Of a DNA stretch of 13,486 nucleotides, positions 1 through 8,738 are shown piece after piece (position 1 is the first letter of the stretch; every line of letters starts with the position of its first letter). The translations under genes were made by a program, and so were the position numbers. Under the pieces are notes generated by a model that was not told where the DNA came from, ran no database searches, and saw only the letters and a program-made list of their open reading frames with translations. This DNA comes from Actinomycetota bacterium. GTDB taxonomy: Bacteria; Actinomycetota; Actinomycetes; Nanopelagicales; Nanopelagicaceae. The stretch is taken from the NCBI GenBank assembly GCA_009699165.1, contig WLOR01000034.1:1-13486 (forward strand). The letters run 5' to 3'.

Positions 1-579
1 ATTCCAGCATCAGTTCTTGCTGGAGCACTTCATCAAGCAAAGGAAGCTCGTCTGGCAATTCTTGATGTAATGAATGAAGCAATCGATGGCCCGGATGAAA
101 TGAGTCCATTTGCTCCACGCATTATCTCTGTCAAGATTCCAGTGGATCAGATCGGTGCAGTAATCGGACCTAAGGGCAAGATTATTAACCAGATCCAAGA
201 TGAGACTGGTGCAGATATCTCTATCGAAGACGATGGCACTATCTACATCGGTGCAGTTGATGGCCCATCGGCCGAAGCTGCTCGCGCGCAGATCAATGCA
301 ATTGCTAACCCACAGATGCCAGAAGTAGGCGAGCGTTACTTAGGTACCGTCGTCAAGCTTGCTGCATTTGGTGCTTTCATCTCATTGATGCCAGGTAAAG
401 ATGGCCTTCTTCATGTATCCCAGATTCGCAAGATGCATGGTGGAAAGCGCATTGAAAACTTAGAAGAGGTCATGAAGGTTGGCGACAAGATTCAAGTGGA
501 AATCGGCGAGATTGATCCAAAGGGCAAGCTATCTTTGGTTCCAGTTCTTGAAGATGGAACAACTGGTTCAGCCGAATAA
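1..579 (+). CDS. pnp: Polyribonucleotide nucleotidyltransferase (PNPase), 3' end only
   Basis: This is the C-terminal 192 residues of PNPase, the phosphorolytic 3'-to-5' exoribonuclease of mRNA decay. The reading frame is open from base 1, so the catalytic RNase PH domains lie outside the window. Visible in order are the linker helix typical of the family (about residues 6-28 of the fragment), a KH RNA-binding domain (about 41-88) with its GPKG loop at 56-59, and an S1 RNA-binding domain (about 110-180) with the usual GTVVKL and GAFISL strands. The tail after S1 is short, about 12 residues. The stop TAA (577-579) directly abuts the ATG of the next gene, so the two are cotranscribed. The actinobacterial name gpsI is equivalent. 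Identity is secure; only completeness is limited by the window edge. Confidence 0.97.
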   Translation: MPASVLAGALHQAKEARLAILDVMNEAIDGPDEMSPFAPRIISVKIPVDQIGAVIGPKGKIINQIQDETGADISIEDDGTIYIGAVDGPSAEAARAQINAIANPQMPEVGERYLGTVVKLAAFGAFISLMPGKDGLLHVSQIRKMHGGKRIENLEEVMKVGDKIQVEIGEIDPKGKLSLVPVLEDGTTGSAE

Positions 580-2586
<2,007 letters not shown>

Positions 2587-2588
<2 letters not shown>

Positions 2589-2592
2589 GGAG
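2587..2592 (+). promoter_or_regulatory. Strong Shine-Dalgarno of the glutaredoxin-like gene
   Basis: AAGGAG overlaps the dapB stop codon (TAA 2586-2588) and lies 7 nt before the ATG at 2600. It is the best Shine-Dalgarno I see in the window, and it fixes the start of the small redox protein and its place in the dapB operon. Confidence 0.8.
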
Positions 2593-2599
2593 AGAAGAC

Positions 2600-2857
2600 A
2601 TGTCAGATAACCAGATCACGATGTATAGCGCCGATTGGTGTGGCGATTGCCGTCGCTCGAAGCGTTTAATGGATGAGTTGAGCGTGGCCTACACAATCAT
2701 TGATGTCGAGAACGACACATCTGCGGCCGATAAAGTTAAAGAGATCAATGGCGGCGCGCAGTCAATTCCCGTGATTGTTTTTAGCGATGGCACTCACCTA
2801 ACTGAGCCATCAGATAAGGATTTAAAGGCCAAACTAACCTCATTGGGAATCATCTAA
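2600..2857 (+). CDS. Glutaredoxin/mycoredoxin-like thiol-disulfide protein
   Basis: An 85-residue single-domain thioredoxin-fold protein of the glutaredoxin type. The redox motif WCGDC is at residues 13-17 (Cys14 and Cys17), followed by RRSKRLMDEL as in small actinobacterial redoxins. The cis-proline motif is SIP at 55-57, and LTEPSDKDL (67-75) sits where glutaredoxins contact their thiol cofactor. Mycoredoxin-1 has CGYC and NrdH has a different CxxC, so this belongs to a CGDC subgroup whose physiological partner I cannot name; a mycothiol link is an inference from the phylum. It starts 11 nt after dapB with a strong Shine-Dalgarno and is probably in that operon. The MFS gene follows after 19 nt. 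The fold is clear and the specific role is open. Confidence 0.9.
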   Translation: MSDNQITMYSADWCGDCRRSKRLMDELSVAYTIIDVENDTSAADKVKEINGGAQSIPVIVFSDGTHLTEPSDKDLKAKLTSLGII

Positions 2858-2876
2858 AAGAAATCAGGCAAGTTTT

Positions 2877-4346
2877 ATGGTCGAACAAGAGGCACATCCG
2901 AACCGTTGGAAGGCAATGCCTTTCATCGCACTTGCAGTCTCACTGATCATTATGGATGCAACGGTAGTTAACGTCGCACTGCCAGTAATTATTGGCGATC
3001 TCTCTTTATCTGCTTCAGATGCCGAATGGATTAACTCGATTTATTCTCTGGTCTTTGCCGCCCTTTTAATCACACTTGGAAGAGTCGGCGATTTACATGG
3101 CAGACGTCGACTTTTGCTCATCGGTATTGCAGTTTTTGGAGTCGCAAGTGTGATGGCTAGTGCATCTAGTAGTGGTGCAACGTTAATCACAGCTCGATTA
3201 CTACAAGGAGTTGGTGGCGCAATGGTCTTACCTGCCACTTTGTCTACCGTAAATGCGCTATTTAAAGGTAAAGAGCGGGGGATTGCCTTTGCAATCTGGG
3301 GATCAACAATCGGTGGGATGGCCGCTGTTGGTCCGGTAGTTGGTGGGTGGCTCACAACTGTTTCATCATGGCATTGGGCATTTCTTATTAACATTCCTAT
3401 CGTGGCCATAGTGTTAGTCGGCGTTTTAATTTTTGTACCTGAAACAAAGGATGACCATGTTCAAAAAGGAAGCGACTTCGCTGGAATCACACTATCAATT
3501 ATTGGCTTGAGCCTTATTGTCTTTGGTTTAATCGAAGGCATTCGCTTTGGTTGGTGGAAATCGCAGGAAGTGTTTACAGTTGCAGGCGTCTCGTGGAGTT
3601 TTACAGTTTCCCCAGTCGTTGTGGCCTTTGTTCTTGGACTCGCCGCATTAGCAATATTCGTACGCGTTGAAAGTTCACGATCACTTCGCGGTGCGCCGAT
3701 ACTTCTTGATTTGAATCTTTTGAAGATTAAATCTTTTCGCTATGGAAGCATCGCAGCACTCGTAGTCGCACTCGGTGAGTTTGGAATGCTTTTTTCTCTC
3801 CCACTATTTTTACAGGGCGGGCTTGGCTTTACTGCACTCCATACAGGCGTATTAATCCTTGCATTAGCTATGGGCACTTTTTTAATCTCCGGTGGAACAC
3901 CACAGCTTTCAGCCAGAATGGGAGGTCGCGCAGTGGTGCGCCTTGGTCTTGGACTTGAAGCGATCGCGATATTGGGATTGAGCTTTTCATTCTCCTTGAG
4001 CGTTTCAAGTTTTGTAATCGCCGCTTGGTTATTCCTCTATGGCGCAGGTGTTGGTTTAGCAACTGCTCAGCTAACGAGTGTCATTTTGGCCGATGTGCCT
4101 GTTGCGCAAAGCGGTCAAGCATCTGGTCTGCAGAGCACTTTTCGTCAGTTGGGTTCATCTCTTGGCGTGGCTCTACTAGGCGCACTTTTCTTTACAACTC
4201 TTGGATCGACTCGCATTCAGGGGGCCGACATCGATGGCCTACTAAGCGCCGTTAAGACCACAACGCTGGTGGCGGCTTTGGTTATCGGTATCGGACTTCT
4301 TGCAACTATTGCTCTTCCTGCACAAAAAAATCACAGCCAGTTATAA
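2877..4346 (+). CDS. MFS transporter, DHA2 (EmrB/QacA) drug:H+ antiporter type
   Basis: A 489-residue, very hydrophobic permease of the size of the 14-helix DHA2 family, which exports drugs or other small molecules using the proton gradient. Family motifs are in the right order: motif D1 MDATVVNVALP (26-36), motif A GRVGDLHGRRR (68-78), motif B ARLLQGVGGAM (106-116), and motif C GPVVGGWL (152-159) followed by SSWHWAFLINIP. There is no regulator gene beside it. Substrate cannot be predicted. The ATG at 2877 has only a weak AGG (2866-2868) before it and sits 19 nt after the redoxin gene, so cotranscription is likely. The 3' end overlaps the convergent azlD gene by 16 bp and contains an A7 run (4324-4330). 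The call of an exporter is firm; drug specificity is not. Confidence 0.92.
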   Translation: MVEQEAHPNRWKAMPFIALAVSLIIMDATVVNVALPVIIGDLSLSASDAEWINSIYSLVFAALLITLGRVGDLHGRRRLLLIGIAVFGVASVMASASSSGATLITARLLQGVGGAMVLPATLSTVNALFKGKERGIAFAIWGSTIGGMAAVGPVVGGWLTTVSSWHWAFLINIPIVAIVLVGVLIFVPETKDDHVQKGSDFAGITLSIIGLSLIVFGLIEGIRFGWWKSQEVFTVAGVSWSFTVSPVVVAFVLGLAALAIFVRVESSRSLRGAPILLDLNLLKIKSFRYGSIAALVVALGEFGMLFSLPLFLQGGLGFTALHTGVLILALAMGTFLISGGTPQLSARMGGRAVVRLGLGLEAIAILGLSFSFSLSVSSFVIAAWLFLYGAGVGLATAQLTSVILADVPVAQSGQASGLQSTFRQLGSSLGVALLGALFFTTLGSTRIQGADIDGLLSAVKTTTLVAALVIGIGLLATIALPAQKNHSQL

Positions 4347-4639
4347 ATCGCCGCCGATGTTGCCGCTGCCGATAGAACAACTACAGGAAACGGTGCTTTA
4401 AGAAAAAGGGCGATGATTGCAACGCTTAATCCAGCTAAGCGGTGATCAATCATCACTTTGCTCTGTGAAGTGAAAGTTTGCACTGCTACGAGTGCGCTCA
4501 GTAACGCAATCGGTATTAATGCATTGACACGTTGAAGTTTTGGGTTTTCTAACCAGTGCTGTGGCATTGAATGTCCAGAGAACTTGAGCGCAAATGCAAT
4601 AACACTCGTTCCGATAGTTGCAATCCAGAAAGCGTTCAT
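4331..4639 (-). CDS. azlD: AzlD family branched-chain amino acid transport subunit
   Basis: A 102-residue membrane protein with four likely helices (about residues 4-20, 36-57, 66-82 and 83-101), the size and layout of AzlD. AzlD is the small partner of AzlC; the AzlCD/BrnFE pair exports branched-chain amino acids (and methionine in corynebacteria) and their analogues. Sequence conservation within AzlD is low, so the call leans on its position: its ATG overlaps the azlC stop by 4 bp (ATGA), the standard azlC-azlD arrangement. The final 16 bp run into the end of the convergent MFS gene. A T7 tract follows its stop on the coding strand, but no GC-rich stem precedes it, so no intrinsic terminator is evident. 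Confidence 0.88.
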   Translation of the reverse strand: MNAFWIATIGTSVIAFALKFSGHSMPQHWLENPKLQRVNALIPIALLSALVAVQTFTSQSKVMIDHRLAGLSVAIIALFLKAPFPVVVLSAAATSAAIYNWL

Positions 4640-5298
4640 CGACGTAATCCAAATGCGATAGCAATGAATGCCGTTGCGATAATCGGAAGACCTGCTGGAA
4701 GTACAGGTGTCATTGCAATTGCAAAGGCCACCGAAACGACTGCAAGTACGCGATCTGCATGTGAAACTAACCGTGGCCAGACTAAGCCCAGAAAAGCTGC
4801 AGGAACAGCTGAATCAAGTCCCCAAGCTCGCGCATCTCCCATAGCTTGTGCGCCTAATGCACCAGCAAGCGTGAATAGATTCCAAAAGAGAAAAACTCCT
4901 GCTCCGGTCAGCCAAAAACCATGCCTGCCCGCTTCTGGGCTTCGAGCCTCTGCACCCAAAGAGACCGCCGTGGATTCATCGATAGTAATTTGGGCTGCAA
5001 CAATTCGTTTTAGCCCCGAAACTTTTAATCGCGGCGCCATGATTACACCGTATAAACCATTTCTCACACCGAGCAGAGATGCCGTTGCGATTGCGCTGAT
5101 CGCCGAACCGCCTGCACCGATAACTCCAACAACTGCAAACTGAGAGGCGCCGGAAAAAGTCAGAAGAGATAAAAGGCAGCTCTGCACCACAGTGAAGCCA
5201 TTGGCGACGGCAGATGCACCAAAGGCAACGCCATAGGCCCCAACTGTTAGGGAGACGCTTAGCGAGTCACGAGCTGTGACGGAGTCGATTCTGGACAC
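4636..5298 (-). CDS. azlC: AzlC family branched-chain amino acid exporter, large subunit
   Basis: A 220-residue polytopic membrane protein of the AzlC family. Family landmarks are GAYGVAFGASA (20-30), FSGASQF (48-54), GVRNGLYG (77-84), TIDES (105-109) and GLDSAVPAAFLGL (160-172). With AzlD it should form a BrnFE-like exporter that relieves excess branched-chain amino acids; transport direction is taken from studied homologues. The start is GTG (5298-5296). It is the only ATG/GTG/TTG between the upstream in-frame stop and the first membrane segment. No Shine-Dalgarno precedes it, which fits a leaderless start from the weak promoter noted separately. The gene is divergent from thyX with 59 bp between the two starts. 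The second cistron, azlD, overlaps it by 4 bp. No Lrp/AsnC-type regulator is next to it. Confidence 0.93.
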   Translation of the reverse strand: MSRIDSVTARDSLSVSLTVGAYGVAFGASAVANGFTVVQSCLLSLLTFSGASQFAVVGVIGAGGSAISAIATASLLGVRNGLYGVIMAPRLKVSGLKRIVAAQITIDESTAVSLGAEARSPEAGRHGFWLTGAGVFLFWNLFTLAGALGAQAMGDARAWGLDSAVPAAFLGLVWPRLVSHADRVLAVVSVAFAIAMTPVLPAGLPIIATAFIAIAFGLRR

Positions 5299-5304
5299 GC
5301 GGAC

Positions 5305-5333
5305 AGTCTGCCGTAGAAATCCAAAGCCACCAA
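5305..5333 (-). promoter_or_regulatory. Possible leaderless promoter of azlCD
   Basis: On the minus strand, TTGGTG (5333-5328) resembles a -35 element. A 17-nt spacer leads to CAGACT (5310-5305), a poor -10 that keeps only A2, A4 and T6 of TATAAT. The hexamer is 6 nt from the GTG start, the same distance seen for clearer leaderless genes here. The weak -10 makes this tentative. Confidence 0.35.
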
Positions 5334-5345
5334 GGCGAGCGGGGA

Positions 5346-5351
5346 TAGGGT
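5346..5351 (+). promoter_or_regulatory. -10 box of thyX, leaderless layout
   Basis: TAGGGT fits the TANNNT -10 pattern and lies 6 nt before the thyX ATG at 5358. Transcription would therefore begin at or next to the start codon. There is no Shine-Dalgarno and no convincing -35. The same layout recurs at dapA, ftsK and rimO. Confidence 0.6.
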
Positions 5352-5357
5352 CACGCT

Positions 5358-6077
5358 ATGGCTGAAGAGATTATTTTCCGAGATGATGTAACCGTAGAAC
5401 TTGTTAAATCTAGCGCCAGTGATGCAGACGTTATCTGGGCAGCACGGGTTTCAACTGCGGGTGAGCAGTCGATGGATGAGATAGGTGAGGATCCAGCTCG
5501 TTCGGCCGGTCTGATTAACTACTTGGCTAGAGAGCGCCATGGATCTCCATTTGAACACACGTCGATGACGTTTTTTGTATCAGCTCCAATATTTGTATTC
5601 CGCGAATTTATGCGCCACAGGATCGCATCGTATAACGAAGAAAGCGGACGTTATCGCGAGTTAAAACCTGTCTTTTATATTCCATCCAAGTCACGCAAAC
5701 TTCTGCAAGTTGGCAAAACAGGGGCGTACACATTTGAAGATGGAACTCAGGAGCAGTTTGAACTTTCTATAAATGCGATGAAGGCGGCATATATCGTTGC
5801 CTACGATAGTTATCAAAAAATGTTGGATGCTGGAATCGCCCGCGAAGTAGCTCGGGTGGTTTTGCCAGTTGCAACTTACTCATCAATGTATGTGACGATG
5901 AATGCCCGCGCATTAATGAACTTTTTATCGCTACGCACTTCCCGCGAAGGTTCTCACTTTCCAAGCTATCCGCAGCGGGAAATAGAGATGGTGGCCGAGA
6001 AAATGGAGGCAGAATTCGCAAAATTAATGCCTTTAACGTACGGCGCATTTGAAAAATCTGGACGTATCGCGCCTTAA
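5358..6077 (+). CDS. thyX: Flavin-dependent thymidylate synthase
   Basis: A 239-residue ThyX, which makes dTMP from dUMP using FAD, NADPH and methylenetetrahydrofolate. The diagnostic RHRx7S motif is seen at residues 86-96, RHRIASYNEES. The conserved C-terminal substrate-binding segment NARALMNFLSLRTS is also present (about 177-190). Length matches the actinobacterial family. Unlike ThyA, this enzyme does not produce dihydrofolate; whether ThyA exists elsewhere in this genome cannot be seen. The ATG at 5358 is supported by a -10 box just upstream and a good N-terminal fit. It is divergent from azlC and heads the conserved thyX-dapA-RNase J order known from mycobacteria and other actinobacteria. 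Confidence 0.97.
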   Translation: MAEEIIFRDDVTVELVKSSASDADVIWAARVSTAGEQSMDEIGEDPARSAGLINYLARERHGSPFEHTSMTFFVSAPIFVFREFMRHRIASYNEESGRYRELKPVFYIPSKSRKLLQVGKTGAYTFEDGTQEQFELSINAMKAAYIVAYDSYQKMLDAGIAREVARVVLPVATYSSMYVTMNARALMNFLSLRTSREGSHFPSYPQREIEMVAEKMEAEFAKLMPLTYGAFEKSGRIAP

Positions 6078-6083
6078 AACGAG

Positions 6084-6089
6084 TAGAGT
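6084..6089 (+). promoter_or_regulatory. -10 box of dapA, leaderless layout
   Basis: TAGAGT lies 6 nt after the thyX stop and 7 nt before the ATG at 6097. It implies a dapA transcript that starts at the ATG, and it places dapA at the head of its own unit despite the 19-bp gap to thyX. No clear -35 is seen. Confidence 0.6.
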
Positions 6090-6096
6090 TAGGCTC

Positions 6097-6984
6097 ATGA
6101 GTACGCCTGCACCTTTCGGTCGAATGTTGACCGCGATGGTCACTCCCTTCACAAAAGATGGAAGCATCGATTGGAATGGCGTAGAAACTATCGCAGATCA
6201 CCTAGTTAAAAACGGTCATGATGGAATTGTCGTTAACGGCACAACTGGCGAAGCTCCAACGACTAAGTCTTCGGAAAAAGAAGAGATCATTAGAGTAGTT
6301 AAAAAAGTAGTAGGTCCAAATATAAAAGTTGTTTCAGGCGCAGGTGATAACGAGACCGATTATTCAATCAATCAAGCAAAACGTTCAGAGGCAGCAGGCG
6401 CTGATGGTATTTTGGTAGTTACTCCTTACTACAACAAACCTCCGCAAGCTGGAATTAAGGCACATTTCTTAGCAATGGCAAATGCAACTGGACTTCCTAT
6501 GATGCTCTACGACATTCCCGGTCGCACAGGAGTTGAGATTGAGTCAGATACCATCGTGGATTTATTCGAACATCCATCCATTGTTGCGCTCAAAGATGCC
6601 AAGGGAAATGTTGCGGCGACCTCTTGGGTAATTAAGCGATGTGGAATCCCTGTCTACTCTGGCGATGATATTTTGAACTTGCCACTTCTTTCAGTTGGAG
6701 CAGTCGGATTCGTATCTGTTTGTGGCCACACAGTTGGTAGCGATCTCAAAGCAATGCTCAACGCGTGGTTTGATGGAAATAGTTCTAGAGCACTTGAGAT
6801 CCATCAAAAACTCTTGCCAGTATTCACTGGAACATTCCGCACTCAAGGTGCCATTATGACCAAGGCCGCGTTAACGTTGATGGGTCTTCCAGGTGGTCAC
6901 ACTCGTCTTCCATTAGTCGATGCAACCGATGCACAGATTGCGCAGCTGCGCGAAGATCTGCGTGCCGGTGGCGTTGCGCTTTAA
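6097..6984 (+). CDS. dapA: 4-hydroxy-tetrahydrodipicolinate synthase
   Basis: A 295-residue DapA that condenses pyruvate with aspartate semialdehyde, the first committed step toward lysine and diaminopimelate. Numbered from the ATG at 6097: the pyruvate-binding NGTTGE motif is at 47-52, YYNKP at 111-115, catalytic-triad Tyr138 and Arg143 in MLYDIPGRTG (136-145), and Schiff-base Lys166 in VALKDAKGN (163-171). The frame stays open upstream to an ATG at 6049. That longer form would begin inside thyX, add 16 residues absent from the family, and read through the -10 box, so I place the start at 6097. RNase J begins 3 nt after the stop, so the two are coupled. DapB, the next enzyme, is encoded upstream in another unit. 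Confidence 0.96.
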   Translation: MSTPAPFGRMLTAMVTPFTKDGSIDWNGVETIADHLVKNGHDGIVVNGTTGEAPTTKSSEKEEIIRVVKKVVGPNIKVVSGAGDNETDYSINQAKRSEAAGADGILVVTPYYNKPPQAGIKAHFLAMANATGLPMMLYDIPGRTGVEIESDTIVDLFEHPSIVALKDAKGNVAATSWVIKRCGIPVYSGDDILNLPLLSVGAVGFVSVCGHTVGSDLKAMLNAWFDGNSSRALEIHQKLLPVFTGTFRTQGAIMTKAALTLMGLPGGHTRLPLVDATDAQIAQLREDLRAGGVAL

Positions 6985-6987
6985 CTA

Positions 6988-8670
6988 ATGAATCATCCAC
7001 ATCCCGAATTAGGTCTTCCCACCACTTTAGTAAGTGGGGGATTGCGCATTGTTGCACTCGGCGGCCTGGCAGAAATTGGTCGCAACATGAGCGTCTTTGA
7101 AACTAAAGGCAAGTTGTTAATCGTTGACTGCGGAGTTCTCTTTCCTGAAGACTCACAGCCTGGAATCGATTTAATCCTGCCTGATTTTTCATACATCCGA
7201 GATCGCTTAGATGATGTAGTGGGTTTATTTCTAACACATGGGCACGAGGACCACATTGGCGCAGTCCCATATCTATTGCGAGAACGCGGGGATATTGCGA
7301 TTTACGGCTCGGCGCTGACACTGGCGCTGATTACGGCAAAGCTCAAGGAGCATCGCATTACTCCACTTACACGAGAAGTTCGTGAAGGAGGCCATGAAGA
7401 TGTTGGCCCATTCGAACTCGAATTCGTGGCGGTTAACCATTCGATTCCAGATGCACTGGCCGTCGTTATAAATACAGATGCTGGCCGCGTTTTACACACT
7501 GGCGATTTTAAAATGGATCAACTCCCATTAGATGGTCGTATCACTGACTTGCGAACATTTGCTCGCCTCGGCGAAGAGGGTGTCGATATATTCATGGTCG
7601 ACTCAACAAACGCCGATGTCCCAGGCTTTACTCCTTCAGAGCGTGAAATTATGCCGGCACTCAACCGAGTAATCGCTTCAACTAAGCGCCGGGTAATCGT
7701 TGCCTCATTTTCATCGCATGTACATAGGGTGCAACAGGTAATCGATATTGCCGCAACGCATGGTCGCAAAGTCGTCTTTATCGGTCGCTCAATGGTGCGC
7801 AATATGAAGATTGCACAAGATATGGGTTACTTAACTGTTCCAGTGGGTGTCTTAATTGACGTCAAAGAGCTCGACTCTTATGACGACAATGTGGTTTTAA
7901 TCTGTACCGGCTCTCAGGGTGAACCGATGGCAGCGCTAGCCCGAATGGCTAATGGCGACCATCAGATTCGAGTAGGCGATGGAGATACCGTCATCTTGGC
8001 GTCATCGCTTATCCCGGGTAATGAAAACTCAGTTTTTAGAATTATTAATGAGCTAACTCGCTTTGGTGCCAAAGTTGTCCATAAAGCAAATGCAATGGTG
8101 CATGTATCTGGCCATGCTGCAGCGGGAGAGCTTTTGTACTGCTACAACATCGTCAAAGCAAAGTACGTCATGCCAGTACATGGCGAATGGCGTCACCTAA
8201 AGGCAAATGCAGAGCTTGCAATCTCTGCTGGCATGCCACGATCAAATGCACTTATAATCGAAAATGGAGTAGTTGTTGATTTAGTAGATCATGAAGCTTC
8301 CGTTGTCGGGGCTGTTCCTTGTGGATTTGTTTATGTAGATGGGCAAAGCATCGGAGATATCACTGAGGCCTCACTCAAGGATAGAAGAATATTGGGAGAA
8401 GAAGGTTTTATCTCCGTCGTCGTTGTCATAGATTCGCAAAGTGGTAAAATTGTTGCTGGGCCAGATATTCATGCCCGCGGCTTTAATGAGGATATGGCGT
8501 TATTTGATGATGTTAAATTAAAAATTGAAAAGGCGTTAGCTGCTGCAGTGGTCGATGGCATCAATGGAACGCATCAGTTATCTCAGATTGTTCGAAAGAC
8601 GGTCGGAGGATGGGTCGGCGGCGAGCATCGCAGAAAGCCAATGATCATTCCAGTTGTTATAGAGGTCTAA
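6988..8670 (+). CDS. rnj: Ribonuclease J
   Basis: A 560-residue RNase J, a metallo-beta-lactamase/beta-CASP nuclease with endonuclease and 5'-to-3' exonuclease activity in RNA processing and decay. The zinc motif HGHEDH is at residues 84-89, further metal ligands are probably His151 (AVNHSIPDA) and Asp173 (HTGDFK), and beta-CASP motifs include VDSTNAD (about 204-210) and VHVSGHAAAGEL. The length is that of full-length actinobacterial RNase J with its C-terminal domain, without the long N-terminal extension some actinobacteria carry. It starts 3 nt after dapA, with only a weak GGTGG-type site ahead, so it is translated from the dapA mRNA. The dapA-RNase J pairing is conserved in actinobacteria. 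PNPase is encoded 6 kb away in this window. Confidence 0.96.
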   Translation: MNHPHPELGLPTTLVSGGLRIVALGGLAEIGRNMSVFETKGKLLIVDCGVLFPEDSQPGIDLILPDFSYIRDRLDDVVGLFLTHGHEDHIGAVPYLLRERGDIAIYGSALTLALITAKLKEHRITPLTREVREGGHEDVGPFELEFVAVNHSIPDALAVVINTDAGRVLHTGDFKMDQLPLDGRITDLRTFARLGEEGVDIFMVDSTNADVPGFTPSEREIMPALNRVIASTKRRVIVASFSSHVHRVQQVIDIAATHGRKVVFIGRSMVRNMKIAQDMGYLTVPVGVLIDVKELDSYDDNVVLICTGSQGEPMAALARMANGDHQIRVGDGDTVILASSLIPGNENSVFRIINELTRFGAKVVHKANAMVHVSGHAAAGELLYCYNIVKAKYVMPVHGEWRHLKANAELAISAGMPRSNALIIENGVVVDLVDHEASVVGAVPCGFVYVDGQSIGDITEASLKDRRILGEEGFISVVVVIDSQSGKIVAGPDIHARGFNEDMALFDDVKLKIEKALAAAVVDGINGTHQLSQIVRKTVGGWVGGEHRRKPMIIPVVIEV

Positions 8671-8725
8671 GCGTTATTGACCTTTGGATGCGGCGAGCCT
8701 AGCCCCGCCAAAATTGCACAACCTT

Positions 8726-8731
8726 TAAGAT
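8726..8731 (+). promoter_or_regulatory. -10 box of ftsK, leaderless layout
   Basis: TAAGAT lies 7 nt before the GTG at 8739. The identical hexamer and spacing occur before rimO. There is no Shine-Dalgarno. A TTGACC at 8677-8682 is too far away (43 nt) to be its -35. Confidence 0.6.
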
Positions 8732-8738
8732 AGCCCGT

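Noticed and set aside
3041..3409. A 122-codon minus-strand open frame inside the MFS gene
   Set aside because: Shadow of a hydrophobic membrane gene; no start signal, no domain, and the plus-strand MFS motifs cover the same bases.
4324..4333. T7 tract after azlD as an intrinsic terminator
   Set aside because: No GC-rich stem precedes it on the minus strand; the run is explained by Lys/Asn codons at the end of the MFS gene.
4571..5143. A 190-codon open frame on the plus strand across azlC and azlD
   Set aside because: It is antisense to AzlC, which has clear family motifs. The plus-strand product is Ala/Thr/Pro/Arg-rich low complexity with no recognisable domain.
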